Assembly (NCBI RefSeq): GCF_004339765.1
Contig: NZ_SMGO01000002.1
Span: forward strand, 248,001 to 312,000
DNA: 64,000 nucleotides
Direction: 5' to 3'
Origin: Albibacterium bauzanense
GTDB lineage: Bacteria; Bacteroidota; Bacteroidia; Sphingobacteriales; Sphingobacteriaceae
The position numbers were made by a program, and so were the translations under genes. A model generated the notes under the pieces. That model was given only the letters and a program-made list of their open reading frames with translations, searched no databases and was not told the DNA's origin. Positions 37,059 through 45,419 of this stretch are shown piece by piece (positions within the stretch are counted from its first letter, which is position 1; each line of letters opens with the position of its first letter).

Positions 37059-37748
37059 TTACTCATCATCAACGAACTTATAACCCATTCCTCTAACGGT
37101 TATCAAATAACAAGGTTTATCAGGGTTTTGTTCTATCTTTTTTCTTAAACGCACAATATGCATATCCAGTGTTCTGGTATTCAAATTTGAGCTGTATCCC
37201 CAAACTACTTCCATCAATTCATCTCTGCCGATAACACGTCCAATATTTTGCAGGAAATACAATAGGATTCGATTTTCTAAAATTGTTAATTCAATCCTTT
37301 TACCATCACGAATCAATGTATGGATAGAAGGGTGATGCTCTGTATTACCAAAAGACAGGTTCTCTACAGGTTGCGAAACAAAATATTTTACTTTGTTTTC
37401 TACCATCGCTACCAATACATCCATATTAAATGGCTTTGTAATATAATCTGATACTCCAAAACTATAAGCATCAATCTTATCAACATCTTGTGATTTGGCA
37501 GTCATCATAATCACTAAATTGTTAAAACCATTCTGACGTACATTTTCACACACTTCCGAACCAGATTTACCTGGCAACATCCAATCCAGCAATACAATAT
37601 CTGGCTTCTCGCGCAAAATCAACTCCTCTCCATCAATTCCATTGGCGGCCTGAATGACTTGAAATTGTTCAGACTCTAAGCGATGAACAACCAAAAATCG
37701 AAGATTCTCATCATCTTCAATAACTGCAATTTTAATATTGTTTGGCAT
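37059..37748 (-). CDS. OmpR-family response regulator
   Basis: 229 residues: receiver domain (about 5-118) with the acidic pair EDDEN, the phosphorylated aspartate in LLDWMLPG (near 55), a conserved Thr/Ser in MMTAKS and the lysine in TKPF, then a winged-helix DNA-binding domain (about 132-227, RDELMEVVWGYSSNLNTRTLDMHIVRLRKK region). It is the output partner of the kinase gene 20 bases upstream. Targets are unknown. Confidence 0.95.
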   Translation of the reverse strand: MPNNIKIAVIEDDENLRFLVVHRLESEQFQVIQAANGIDGEELILREKPDIVLLDWMLPGKSGSEVCENVRQNGFNNLVIMMTAKSQDVDKIDAYSFGVSDYITKPFNMDVLVAMVENKVKYFVSQPVENLSFGNTEHHPSIHTLIRDGKRIELTILENRILLYFLQNIGRVIGRDELMEVVWGYSSNLNTRTLDMHIVRLRKKIEQNPDKPCYLITVRGMGYKFVDDE

Positions 37749-37768
37749 AGTATATTTATTTGGTTATT

Positions 37769-39445
37769 CTATTCATTGATATCTAAAGGTAACGTAATTT
37801 TAAACGTTGAGCCTTTTCCTTTTTTACTCTCCACTGTTATATCACCATTCATTAAGTTAATAACTTCTTTACAAAAGGCTAAACCAAGGCCTATACTTCC
37901 TTGTTGATTAAACTGGGATTGGATCCGATAAAATTTCTTAAAGATATTTGCCTGATCCTCTTTAGCAATCCCGATACCTTTATCTTCAAATTTAAAAAAG
38001 ATTTCTTTCTTTTGTTTATAGATACTGATCCTTAAATATTTATTCTCTGGAAATGAATATTTATAAGCATTATCTATTATGTTGTGAAATACGCTCGTTA
38101 ATAAGGTAATGTCTGTATTTAACGTGCTGACTTTTGAAATATCATAATGAATGTCAAAATCAGGGTTTTTAACCCGGTAGGTATTAACCATGTTCTGACA
38201 AAAGTCTTCTACATCAATAGGCTGTTTTTTCAATCTAAATACTTTATTCTCAATTTGTGTAAATGATAATAAAGTATTTAAAAGGTTGTTCAGCTTATCT
38301 GCTTCTTCATCTAAGATCTTACCATAATAATTTCTCTCAACATCTGAAAGTTTTGTAGCACTTCTAATATTACTACCCGCTATCTTTATAACGCTTACCG
38401 GTGTTTTAAATTCATGCGACAGATTATTAACAAAATCATACTGAAGCTTAAACATACGGAAATTAATTTTTAGGTTTCTGTAAATCAAATAAGCTATAAG
38501 TAATAAAAACAGGTACACAATGGAGATGGTTGAAGCAATTGGTAAAAAAAAGCTGCTTACTTCTTTGTTCAGAAAGAGACGAGAAGATTGGAAGTATAAC
38601 TTATAATCAGACAATGCTCCTGATAATGGCATTTGTGTAGTAATTACTGAGGGATCTGACTCAAATGACTCATAGAACAATGGTTTTATAGAAACACTCT
38701 CGTATAATTCTGGATGTACATTTTTAATCTCCAGGTAAGCAGGATCTAAAAAGAAGGTTAAAATATCAAACTCATAAACAGAACTATCAACGCCCTCTTT
38801 CTGCATAAAATTTTTAAAGGTTTTTATCTCATCTCTCCGAGGTATGGTCATATAAGAGATCTTAGCAGAGTTAACCCAATAAAAAGTATTAAAGATATCG
38901 CTAATGTTCAAAATCTTTGAAGAATCAGTAGCTTCAATAAAAGAAGCAAACCTTACTGCCATGTTATTGAACTCACCAACATTATTTAAAGATAATGCAG
39001 AACCTGTATTAGCCTTATAAAGCAATATAGAATCTGGATTAGCCTTGCCATCAAACTGATATATAGCCTTGGGCGAAATAAATAAACCATGGACCGCGAA
39101 TCCATAACTTAAAGGACGGTTGCTTATTTGTGTATCTGAAAAGAGTATTTTTTTAACGATGGGATAGTTTTCCATGATAGAATCAGCATATTTCTTACCA
39201 CTTAAGGAATCCAGATATCCCTGGTAGTAAGACACTTCACTTATTCTATTCTGAAAAAAATCATTATAAGCAGATAGACTTTGATCGAAGACTTCGATTT
39301 TCTTCGTATTAAAGTCATTATCAATAAAGTTTCTGGTAAAACTATATCCAAGAATTAAGGCAATAATATAGAATGCGGTAATCAAAACTAAAAAAGCAAT
39401 GATTAACAATAAATTCTTGTTTATAACAAATTTCAGGCGTTTCAT
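37769..39445 (-). CDS. Sensor histidine kinase
   Basis: 558 residues. Membrane helix 1 (about 12-33), a large periplasmic sensor region (about 35-305) that I cannot assign to a named domain, helix 2 (about 306-328), then HisKA with the phospho-acceptor in LSHEFKTPVS (H near 344) and HATPase with NIIDNAYKYS, EDKGIGIAKED and GSIGLGLAFCKE. I start at 39445 (MKRLKFVINKN), 25 bases after the peptidase stop; the frame is open further back, but that part overlaps the peptidase gene. Cognate to the regulator downstream. Confidence 0.93.
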   Translation of the reverse strand: MKRLKFVINKNLLLIIAFLVLITAFYIIALILGYSFTRNFIDNDFNTKKIEVFDQSLSAYNDFFQNRISEVSYYQGYLDSLSGKKYADSIMENYPIVKKILFSDTQISNRPLSYGFAVHGLFISPKAIYQFDGKANPDSILLYKANTGSALSLNNVGEFNNMAVRFASFIEATDSSKILNISDIFNTFYWVNSAKISYMTIPRRDEIKTFKNFMQKEGVDSSVYEFDILTFFLDPAYLEIKNVHPELYESVSIKPLFYESFESDPSVITTQMPLSGALSDYKLYFQSSRLFLNKEVSSFFLPIASTISIVYLFLLLIAYLIYRNLKINFRMFKLQYDFVNNLSHEFKTPVSVIKIAGSNIRSATKLSDVERNYYGKILDEEADKLNNLLNTLLSFTQIENKVFRLKKQPIDVEDFCQNMVNTYRVKNPDFDIHYDISKVSTLNTDITLLTSVFHNIIDNAYKYSFPENKYLRISIYKQKKEIFFKFEDKGIGIAKEDQANIFKKFYRIQSQFNQQGSIGLGLAFCKEVINLMNGDITVESKKGKGSTFKITLPLDINE

Positions 39446-39470
39446 AACGGTTACCAATGCATAAAGCTGC

Positions 39471-41345
39471 CTATTGAAGATACTTATCAAAGAAAGCTGC
39501 GAGTTCTTTGTATAAAGAAATCTTATTCTTTTCATTTTCGAATTGATGACCTTCTTCTTCATTAAGTATGTAGGTAACCGGTATCCCTTTATTACGAAGA
39601 TCTTTGACAAATTGATTGGTTTCATTCACATTACTTCGCGTATCTCTGCTTCCTTGAATTATAAAGACAGGATGTTTTATTTTATCCGTATGAAATATAG
39701 GAGAATTTTTTCTGAAATACTCACTATCTTTCATCGGGTCTCCTATCATTTCATGAGCCATTTGTCTATAGGGTTTATAATTAAGTGGGTCTTCCTGGGA
39801 ATAGGTAAACAGGTTCGTAATACCTGAATAGGACGCAGCACAAGCATATAAATTAGGTTTATAACAAGAACTATGAAGAGCTGAATATCCTCCCAGACTA
39901 AAGCCATAAATTCCGATCTTTGTAGAATCTGCAATGCCTTCTCGTATAAGCCAGGTAGTGGCATCTGTTATATCATCCTGTATAACTGTGCCCCAATTTC
40001 TGAAGCCCTTAAACCACTGTTTCTTTCCAAATCCTTTGATTCCACGGGTATTTACTTGCAAAATCGCATATCCACGCGATGCCAGGAATTGGATTTCAGG
40101 ATTATATCCCCATATGGCCCGAGAGTTAACTCCAATTGGGGGAATAACAATAGCAGGCATCTTACCAGTTGCATTTCTAGGGACTGTTAAATAACCAGAC
40201 AGCTTAACGCCATCACGCGTGTAGAAGGTAATGGGTTTCATAGGCGCCAAATCGCTCGGCTTCAACTGTGGATTATCATCGGATAGCTTTAGTAGCTTAT
40301 CTTCTTTATAATTATAATAATATGTAGCTCCTGCATCTATATCTAAAGAAGCATGAACTATAAAGCCTGAGGAAGTGCTGTCTCTCGCAATTAATTTCAA
40401 TAAATAATCAGGGATGTGATTGTTGATCTTTAAGAATACATCTTTTAGTTCTTCGTCGAAGAAATGTCGCCCCGGACGCAGAGTATCAAACTCTATAAAA
40501 CCCATATCCCCTTCCTGAAAAAAATAATCGGCTGCATTTAAATCGACTTCCGGATGCTCATACATGACCTTTGTTTCATTACCGGTGTTTAGATCAATTT
40601 CTACGAGTGCTAACTTATCTCTCATGAGATCCGACAATGCATAGATCCGGTTTCTGTCATTAGAAGTAAAGCCTAAAGGCTGTACATTAGCTCTATAACT
40701 ACTCTTGATTATTGGATGAAAACCAGCTTCTTCATTATCGCGGGCCATAATAATCTCTGTACGCCCATCAGAAACTACTGCTAATCTAAGTTTTCCGGAA
40801 CAGTCAGGTATCCACATCCCCACATTGCCTGGATTTTGGGCAATTAAATGCTTCTGGCCAGTTAGAAGGTTTAATCTATAAGCATCGAACGACAAAGAAT
40901 CTCGATCATTCAAAGAGACTAAGACTTCGTTATTGATTACCTGTTTAGGTTCTATCCAGTGCATTCTTGCTGAAGAAGTCAATATTGGCCGAAGTGTACG
41001 ATCTTCACGATTCACGGCCATTAATTTCGAGCTGTCTCCTGAATCTTGATCCATTAGAAAGACCAGTTCATCATTATTGACCCAAAGAACAGATTGAACA
41101 CCTTGCTCATCAAATGCTGTAATACGATGGGTACTGGTATCGGTCAGGTCTATAACAAAGATGTTCTTTTGCCCTTTATAATTTTCAAGAAATGAAATAT
41201 ATTTTCCATTAGGCGATATCTTGAAATTATCTTTCTTCGTGGTGTGAAAAAATAATTCAGCAGGAAGCCGGTCTTTTTTTCCTTGACAAGAAAACAGACA
41301 GACTGACAATCCAATAAGATAAAAGAATAGTATGCTTCTTCTCAT
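39471..41345 (-). CDS. S9-family (prolyl-oligopeptidase-like) serine peptidase, predicted lipoprotein
   Basis: 624 residues. The signal peptide ends in a lipobox (LSVCLFSC, cysteine at 20), so the enzyme is probably lipid-anchored outside the cytoplasm. The N-terminal beta-propeller (to about 370, with WD40/DPP-like segments such as SPNGKYISF) precedes an alpha/beta-hydrolase domain with nucleophile S483 in GFSLGGYS, the aspartate in QGSRDTRSN and the histidine in EEGHQF. It heads an operon with the kinase and regulator. Likely cleaves short or proline-containing peptides. Confidence 0.88.
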   Translation of the reverse strand: MRRSILFFYLIGLSVCLFSCQGKKDRLPAELFFHTTKKDNFKISPNGKYISFLENYKGQKNIFVIDLTDTSTHRITAFDEQGVQSVLWVNNDELVFLMDQDSGDSSKLMAVNREDRTLRPILTSSARMHWIEPKQVINNEVLVSLNDRDSLSFDAYRLNLLTGQKHLIAQNPGNVGMWIPDCSGKLRLAVVSDGRTEIIMARDNEEAGFHPIIKSSYRANVQPLGFTSNDRNRIYALSDLMRDKLALVEIDLNTGNETKVMYEHPEVDLNAADYFFQEGDMGFIEFDTLRPGRHFFDEELKDVFLKINNHIPDYLLKLIARDSTSSGFIVHASLDIDAGATYYYNYKEDKLLKLSDDNPQLKPSDLAPMKPITFYTRDGVKLSGYLTVPRNATGKMPAIVIPPIGVNSRAIWGYNPEIQFLASRGYAILQVNTRGIKGFGKKQWFKGFRNWGTVIQDDITDATTWLIREGIADSTKIGIYGFSLGGYSALHSSCYKPNLYACAASYSGITNLFTYSQEDPLNYKPYRQMAHEMIGDPMKDSEYFRKNSPIFHTDKIKHPVFIIQGSRDTRSNVNETNQFVKDLRNKGIPVTYILNEEEGHQFENEKNKISLYKELAAFFDKYLQ

Positions 41346-41499
41346 GCATTCCTCCCCAATAAACCTATACTTAACGGGTATTTTAAATTAATAGACTCAA
41401 AATCAACAGTAAGTGAAATTAAGAAAAATTCAGTGTTATAAAAAACGGATATTAGTAACATTTAAAATACAGCTTTAAATATTAATGAGAGAAAAGCCC

Positions 41500-41507
41500 T
41501 ACCTTCG
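41500..41507 (+). promoter_or_regulatory. Possible -7 promoter element for the DUF4286 gene
   Basis: TACCTTCG matches seven of eight positions of TAnnTTTG and ends 5 bases before the ATG at 41513, so the message may be leaderless. Confidence 0.35.
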
Positions 41508-41512
41508 CAATT

Positions 41513-41821
41513 ATGATCCTTTACAATATAACGGTTATTGCTGATAATGATATTAAAGATGAATTTAGAGAATGGACCATCCATGTGTTCTTACCAAGTT
41601 TAGCAAAGGCTGGATTATTTAAGTCTCAATCTCTTTTAAAAGTTATTGACTCACCAAATGAGGGAGAAACATTCTGTATACAAATTATCGCCAACAGCAA
41701 TAAGGAGGTAACTTTGCTTCAACAAAACCATCTTATTCTTTTACATGAGAAAAGTAAAGATGTGTGGTTAAATAAAATCTATCTTTTCGAAAGTAGAATG
41801 GAATATCTTGCTATGTATTAA
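41513..41821 (+). CDS. DUF4286 family protein
   Basis: A 102-residue cytoplasmic protein resembling the DUF4286 family (MILYNITVIADNDIKDEFREW and HIPFLPSL-like HVFLPSLAKAG). The family has a ferredoxin-like or ABM-type fold by appearance, but no known function. Single gene on the plus strand opposite the cox cluster; its end overlaps the DUF983 gene by 4 bases. Confidence 0.75.
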   Translation: MILYNITVIADNDIKDEFREWTIHVFLPSLAKAGLFKSQSLLKVIDSPNEGETFCIQIIANSNKEVTLLQQNHLILLHEKSKDVWLNKIYLFESRMEYLAMY

Positions 41822-42213
41822 CTATTGATTCTGTATTTAGGGTCGTAACGAATAGTTGGCGAAAAAAGGTGCAACAAAACAACCCGGGAATACCGATAAT
41901 TAATAGGTGATAATAACACAATTAAAGGTATTAATACAACGCAATAGAACCAGGGAGACTCACTTCTTATCAAAAAATATACGATAAACGCTGCAATTAA
42001 TAGTTCAATAACTGAAAACGCATAACTTATATACATTGATATATAAAAATATCCAGGCTCAATCTCAAAGTATAAGCCACAATGAGAGCATACTTGATTG
42101 GTTCGTTGTCGTTTTAGAGAGTAAGGGCTTCCATAAAAAATCTTACCTACCCGGCAACGTGGGCATTTGCATGCAAGCATGGCGCTCAGTTTCCCTGAAT
42201 GTGAAACTCCCAT
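41818..42213 (-). CDS. DUF983 family protein (zinc-ribbon plus two membrane helices)
   Basis: 131 residues: two CxxC pairs (CKCPRC near 15-20 and CSHC near 42-45) probably form a zinc ribbon, followed by two membrane helices (about 57-81 and 88-106). DUF983 genes often travel with cytochrome oxidase genes, which fits its place as the last gene of this respiratory cluster. The start could be the ATG at codon 12 (MLACKCPRC). Function unknown; an oxidase assembly role is inference. Confidence 0.82.
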   Translation of the reverse strand: MGVSHSGKLSAMLACKCPRCRVGKIFYGSPYSLKRQRTNQVCSHCGLYFEIEPGYFYISMYISYAFSVIELLIAAFIVYFLIRSESPWFYCVVLIPLIVLLSPINYRYSRVVLLHLFSPTIRYDPKYRINS

Positions 42214-42227
42214 TGTAGAATGAATAT

Positions 42228-42524
42228 CTAAAGCACTGGATTTTGATCCTGTGATTCCTTTGGATCTTGATATCTTTTATACCAGACAAAACCCACTAGT
42301 CCAACCGCAAGGAAAGGACAACTAAGAAGAAAAAGGATGCCCTTGTTTAGTGTTTTACCTTGCGTATTACCATTCTCAACAGAGTTCATAGCTGTTAATG
42401 AACACATTGCACATTGTGCGTTTGCTTCTTTAATGGGAGCACCTAGAAAAACAATCGCCAAAGCACCAATAACAAATATCCTAACCAATAATGACTTCAT
42501 ATTAAATTTCTTAAACGTTTTCAT
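42228..42524 (-). CDS. Small exported CxxC membrane protein in the cox cluster
   Basis: 98 residues. A signal peptide (about 1-36, ending ANA-Q) leaves a mature N-terminus starting QCAMCSLTAMNSVENG, so a CxxC sits at the very start. A single membrane helix follows (about 63-82, GILFLLSCPFLAVGLVGFVWY) with a polar tail. No named domain is known to me, though similar short CAMC proteins occur beside oxidase genes in Bacteroidota. It shares one base with the DUF420 stop. A metal- or thiol-handling role in oxidase assembly is a guess. Confidence 0.6.
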   Translation of the reverse strand: MKTFKKFNMKSLLVRIFVIGALAIVFLGAPIKEANAQCAMCSLTAMNSVENGNTQGKTLNKGILFLLSCPFLAVGLVGFVWYKRYQDPKESQDQNPVL

Positions 42525-43066
42525 TAATTAAATGAATAATAAGGTGATATCATTAAATACACAATAACTCCGGTGATCGTAACATACAACCAAATAGGAA
42601 AACTCCACCGCACTAATTTACGATGTTTTTCTACATGCATCTTCATTCCATGGTAAAAACTTAACAAAATCAATGGCAAAACCACAGCTGCTAAAATGAT
42701 ATGAGTTATTAAAATAAAGAAGTACACATATCTGATTGTTCCCTGTCCACCAAATTTTGTCTCTAAACCTGCAGAATGGAAAATCAGATAAGAAACCAAG
42801 AATATCGATGATAATATAAATGCTGTAATATTTAAAGCCTTATGTATTTTAATTTTTCCCTGACGGATAAAATAATAAGAGATCAATAATAAAACGGTAC
42901 ACGTACCGTTTATTGACGCATTTAAAGTTGGCAGGAATTGTACCCACTTAGGAAGAACATCATGATTGGGAAATAAATTCACAAGATGAGCCTGTAATAA
43001 GATAATCACCAACAGAACGATCGCAGAAATCGTCCATACAATCCTAAATATCAATTTATCATTCAT
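42524..43066 (-). CDS. DUF420 family membrane protein
   Basis: 180 residues with five membrane helices, matching DUF420, a CtaM-like family found with caa3-type oxidases; in Bacillus a related protein (CtaM) is needed for cytochrome a-containing oxidase activity. It starts 8 bases inside the SCO-like gene, implying translational coupling. A role in oxidase maturation is inferred from family and context. Confidence 0.82.
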   Translation of the reverse strand: MNDKLIFRIVWTISAIVLLVIILLQAHLVNLFPNHDVLPKWVQFLPTLNASINGTCTVLLLISYYFIRQGKIKIHKALNITAFILSSIFLVSYLIFHSAGLETKFGGQGTIRYVYFFILITHIILAAVVLPLILLSFYHGMKMHVEKHRKLVRWSFPIWLYVTITGVIVYLMISPYYSFN

Positions 43067-43718
43067 TCCTTTTTTGCCTTTCCTCCGTAATTAACAAAAT
43101 CATTTCTCCAACAAGCCTATCTACTTCATCCTCTGTATAAAACTCATAATACCCTCTGATCTGCTGCTTCGTATCTAATAAAACAATGTATGGACTATGA
43201 ATTATTCCCTCATTATTAAGTGTATCGCGAAAACCATCCAGCATAAATTCCTCTCTTGCAATTCTGGATGTTTCTTTTTCATTACCTGTTAGAAATTGCC
43301 AATTCGTCTCTCCGAGATGATACTTATCAGAATGAGCTTTCAATACCTCAGGTGTATCGGTAGAATCTAACGAAATACTATATAGATTAACCATTGGGTG
43401 CTTACCAAACTTTTTGGCGACCTTATCCATAGCCAACTCCATCATGTTGCCAAAAGCCTCACAATCAGTATGCATAAAATTTACTACTGTAAGAGATGCT
43501 CTTTCAGGAAAATTTACAGATTCTCCATCTTGATTAACCAGCTGAAAAGGTTGTACCTTGGTTATACTACCTATCTCTTCCTTCCCCAAATAGGGAAGAG
43601 TTTTATATATATTCTCTCCAGTCTGCCTTAAATATAAATGCAATAACCCTGGTATTAATAAAATTATTACCAGGGTTATTATTTTTCCTAAAGAATATTT
43701 TTTATTCTTTTCAGCCAT
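43059..43718 (-). CDS. SCO1/SenC-like protein with an incomplete CxxxC motif
   Basis: 219 residues: an N-terminal membrane anchor (about 13-30) and a thioredoxin-like domain. In SCO proteins a CxxxC plus a distal histidine bind copper for the oxidase CuA site. Here C86 is present (HTDCEAFGNMM), but the position of the second cysteine is G90. The distal histidine (H174, NNEGIIHSPYIVLLD) is kept. Position between subunit IV and DUF420 supports an assembly role. Whether it still handles copper is unclear. Confidence 0.82.
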   Translation of the reverse strand: MAEKNKKYSLGKIITLVIILLIPGLLHLYLRQTGENIYKTLPYLGKEEIGSITKVQPFQLVNQDGESVNFPERASLTVVNFMHTDCEAFGNMMELAMDKVAKKFGKHPMVNLYSISLDSTDTPEVLKAHSDKYHLGETNWQFLTGNEKETSRIAREEFMLDGFRDTLNNEGIIHSPYIVLLDTKQQIRGYYEFYTEDEVDRLVGEMILLITEERQKRNE

Positions 43719-43750
43719 TCAATTTCCTTTCATTTGAAAGTCTCAATGCT

Positions 43751-44104
43751 TTATTTGTAAAGGAACATGCCCACATAATGACCTTCAATGAAGACCAATA
43801 TGATCATATAAATAAGCAATATTAATGGTATAGCGAGCATCACCTTAAATCCTTTTGTTTCAAACTTAAGGTGCATAAAGTAAGCTACAATATAAAATGC
43901 TTTTACAAGAGTCAAAAGAATATATACTACAATTACTGTAATTCCCTTTTCAATTAATCCTGTTTCTACAAAACCCAGTGCTATAATAAACTCGATTGCT
44001 GTTAGTCCTAATAAGTAAAAGAAAACTTTCCATATCTTACTTTTAGTCATATCGGCTTCCGCATGTGCATACCGATGCGCTTCGATTTGTTCGTCTGTTG
44101 TCAT
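43751..44104 (-). CDS. Cytochrome c oxidase subunit IV family protein
   Basis: 117 residues with three membrane helices, like the prokaryotic caa3/aa3 subunit IV (COX4_pro). I start at 44104 (MTTDEQIEAHRYAHAEAD); an upstream in-frame ATG would run into the subunit III gene. The third helix ends in a short EGHYVGMFLYK tail. It lies 19 bases after the subunit III gene. Non-catalytic, stabilises the oxidase. Confidence 0.85.
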   Translation of the reverse strand: MTTDEQIEAHRYAHAEADMTKSKIWKVFFYLLGLTAIEFIIALGFVETGLIEKGITVIVVYILLTLVKAFYIVAYFMHLKFETKGFKVMLAIPLILLIYMIILVFIEGHYVGMFLYK

Positions 44105-44123
44105 AAAATTATCTTTTATAAAA

Positions 44124-44816
44124 TTAAACCAAATAGAAAAATGTAAATACAAACACCCATACCAGATCCACAAAGTGCCAGTAAAGACCTACTTTCTCTA
44201 TCATCAAATAAGTTCCTCGTCTTTCAAAAACATTTGATAGAGTCATTAATAAAATGATGATGTTTACAGTGATACCTACGGTAACGTGAAAACCATGGAA
44301 TCCTGTAATAGCAAAAAAGTAGCTTGAGAATTGGGTAGCGCCCATTTGTTGAGCTCCAAGGTATGAATCAGGAATAGCGCCAAACCAAAAACCTTCATGG
44401 CTTAGATGTGACCATTCTAAAGCCTGACAGCCTAAGAACGTCATACCTCCTAAGATGGTAAGAATCATCCAGGTTACAACCTCTTTTTTAGAATTACGAT
44501 GACCTGCTTCTACTGCCAACACCATGGTAACAGAACTCATGATCAAGATAAAAGTCATAATCCCAACGTATACAAGTGGTGCACCTGTATCAGTAATAAA
44601 AGGGATTGATTGAAAAACATGATCAGGGTTAGGCCATGTATCTTGGATAAACATGCGCTGTGCGCCATAAGCTACTAAAAAAGCAGTAAAAGTAAAGGCA
44701 TCTGACAGCAGGAAAAGCCACATCATGATTTTCCCGTATTCAATCTTGAATGGCGAGGTTCCACCTGACCAATTGCCAGTCTTTACTTCATCTAATTTTG
44801 AAATGGTTGCGTTCAT
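44124..44816 (-). CDS. Cytochrome c oxidase subunit III (first of two)
   Basis: 230 residues with five to six membrane helices. COX3 family features: FYFFAITGFHGFHVTVG-type segment FAITGFHGFHVTVGI (near 168-182) and the C-terminal VGLYWHFVDLVWVFVFTFFY. It supports proton uptake and stability of subunit I. A second, shorter COX3-like gene lies directly upstream (9-base gap). Confidence 0.92.
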   Translation of the reverse strand: MNATISKLDEVKTGNWSGGTSPFKIEYGKIMMWLFLLSDAFTFTAFLVAYGAQRMFIQDTWPNPDHVFQSIPFITDTGAPLVYVGIMTFILIMSSVTMVLAVEAGHRNSKKEVVTWMILTILGGMTFLGCQALEWSHLSHEGFWFGAIPDSYLGAQQMGATQFSSYFFAITGFHGFHVTVGITVNIIILLMTLSNVFERRGTYLMIEKVGLYWHFVDLVWVFVFTFFYLV

Positions 44817-44825
44817 TATAAAAGT

Positions 44826-45419
44826 TTATTGATTCAAAAGTAAGAAAACATATATATATATCCACAAAATATCTAGAAAATGCCAAAACATGGCACTAAG
44901 TTCCATATTGTACACATTTTGGCTTAGAGAATACTTATTCAAAGGTCTAAAAAATGCAAATAGCAATACAATAATACCAGCAAAAATATGAACTAAATGG
45001 AAGCCGGTGAAAACATAGATAAAAGATTGAGATGCATTGTTATTAATAAAGAAAGCTCCTTGCTCTACTAGTACTTGCCAAGCATGAAATTGCGAAGCAA
45101 AAAAGCCCAATCCTAATAAAACAGAAAGAGCCAATAATATCTTTCTTTTCATCGACTCTCCTTTACGGGTAGCCAGAAGGGCCATATGTACTGTAATACT
45201 ACTTGCTATAATAACTACGGTGCTTGTAATAAAAGCTTTAGGCAGAATTATTTTAATTCCTTTATCAATCCCTCCTGCAGTGTAAACAATAAATCCACTG
45301 CTTAGAGAGGCAAAAATCATAAAAGAAGCAATAATAAACAGCCATAATGCAAATCGCTTTGCTTTAAAAGCACTCGCTCTAGCTGGATCTTCTATGTTAT
45401 TTTCAGGATGAGTATTCAT
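44826..45419 (-). CDS. Heme-copper oxidase subunit III family protein (second, short copy)
   Basis: 197 residues, five membrane helices; the histidine-rich stretch IYVFTGFHLVHIFAGIIVL and the C-terminal MELSAMFWHFLDILWIYIYV are typical of COX3. It shares one base with the ctaB stop (TAATG). Tandem COX3-like genes occur in other Bacteroidota; the two may be parts of one enzyme or an accessory subunit. Confidence 0.88.
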   Translation of the reverse strand: MNTHPENNIEDPARASAFKAKRFALWLFIIASFMIFASLSSGFIVYTAGGIDKGIKIILPKAFITSTVVIIASSITVHMALLATRKGESMKRKILLALSVLLGLGFFASQFHAWQVLVEQGAFFINNNASQSFIYVFTGFHLVHIFAGIIVLLFAFFRPLNKYSLSQNVYNMELSAMFWHFLDILWIYIYVFLLLNQ

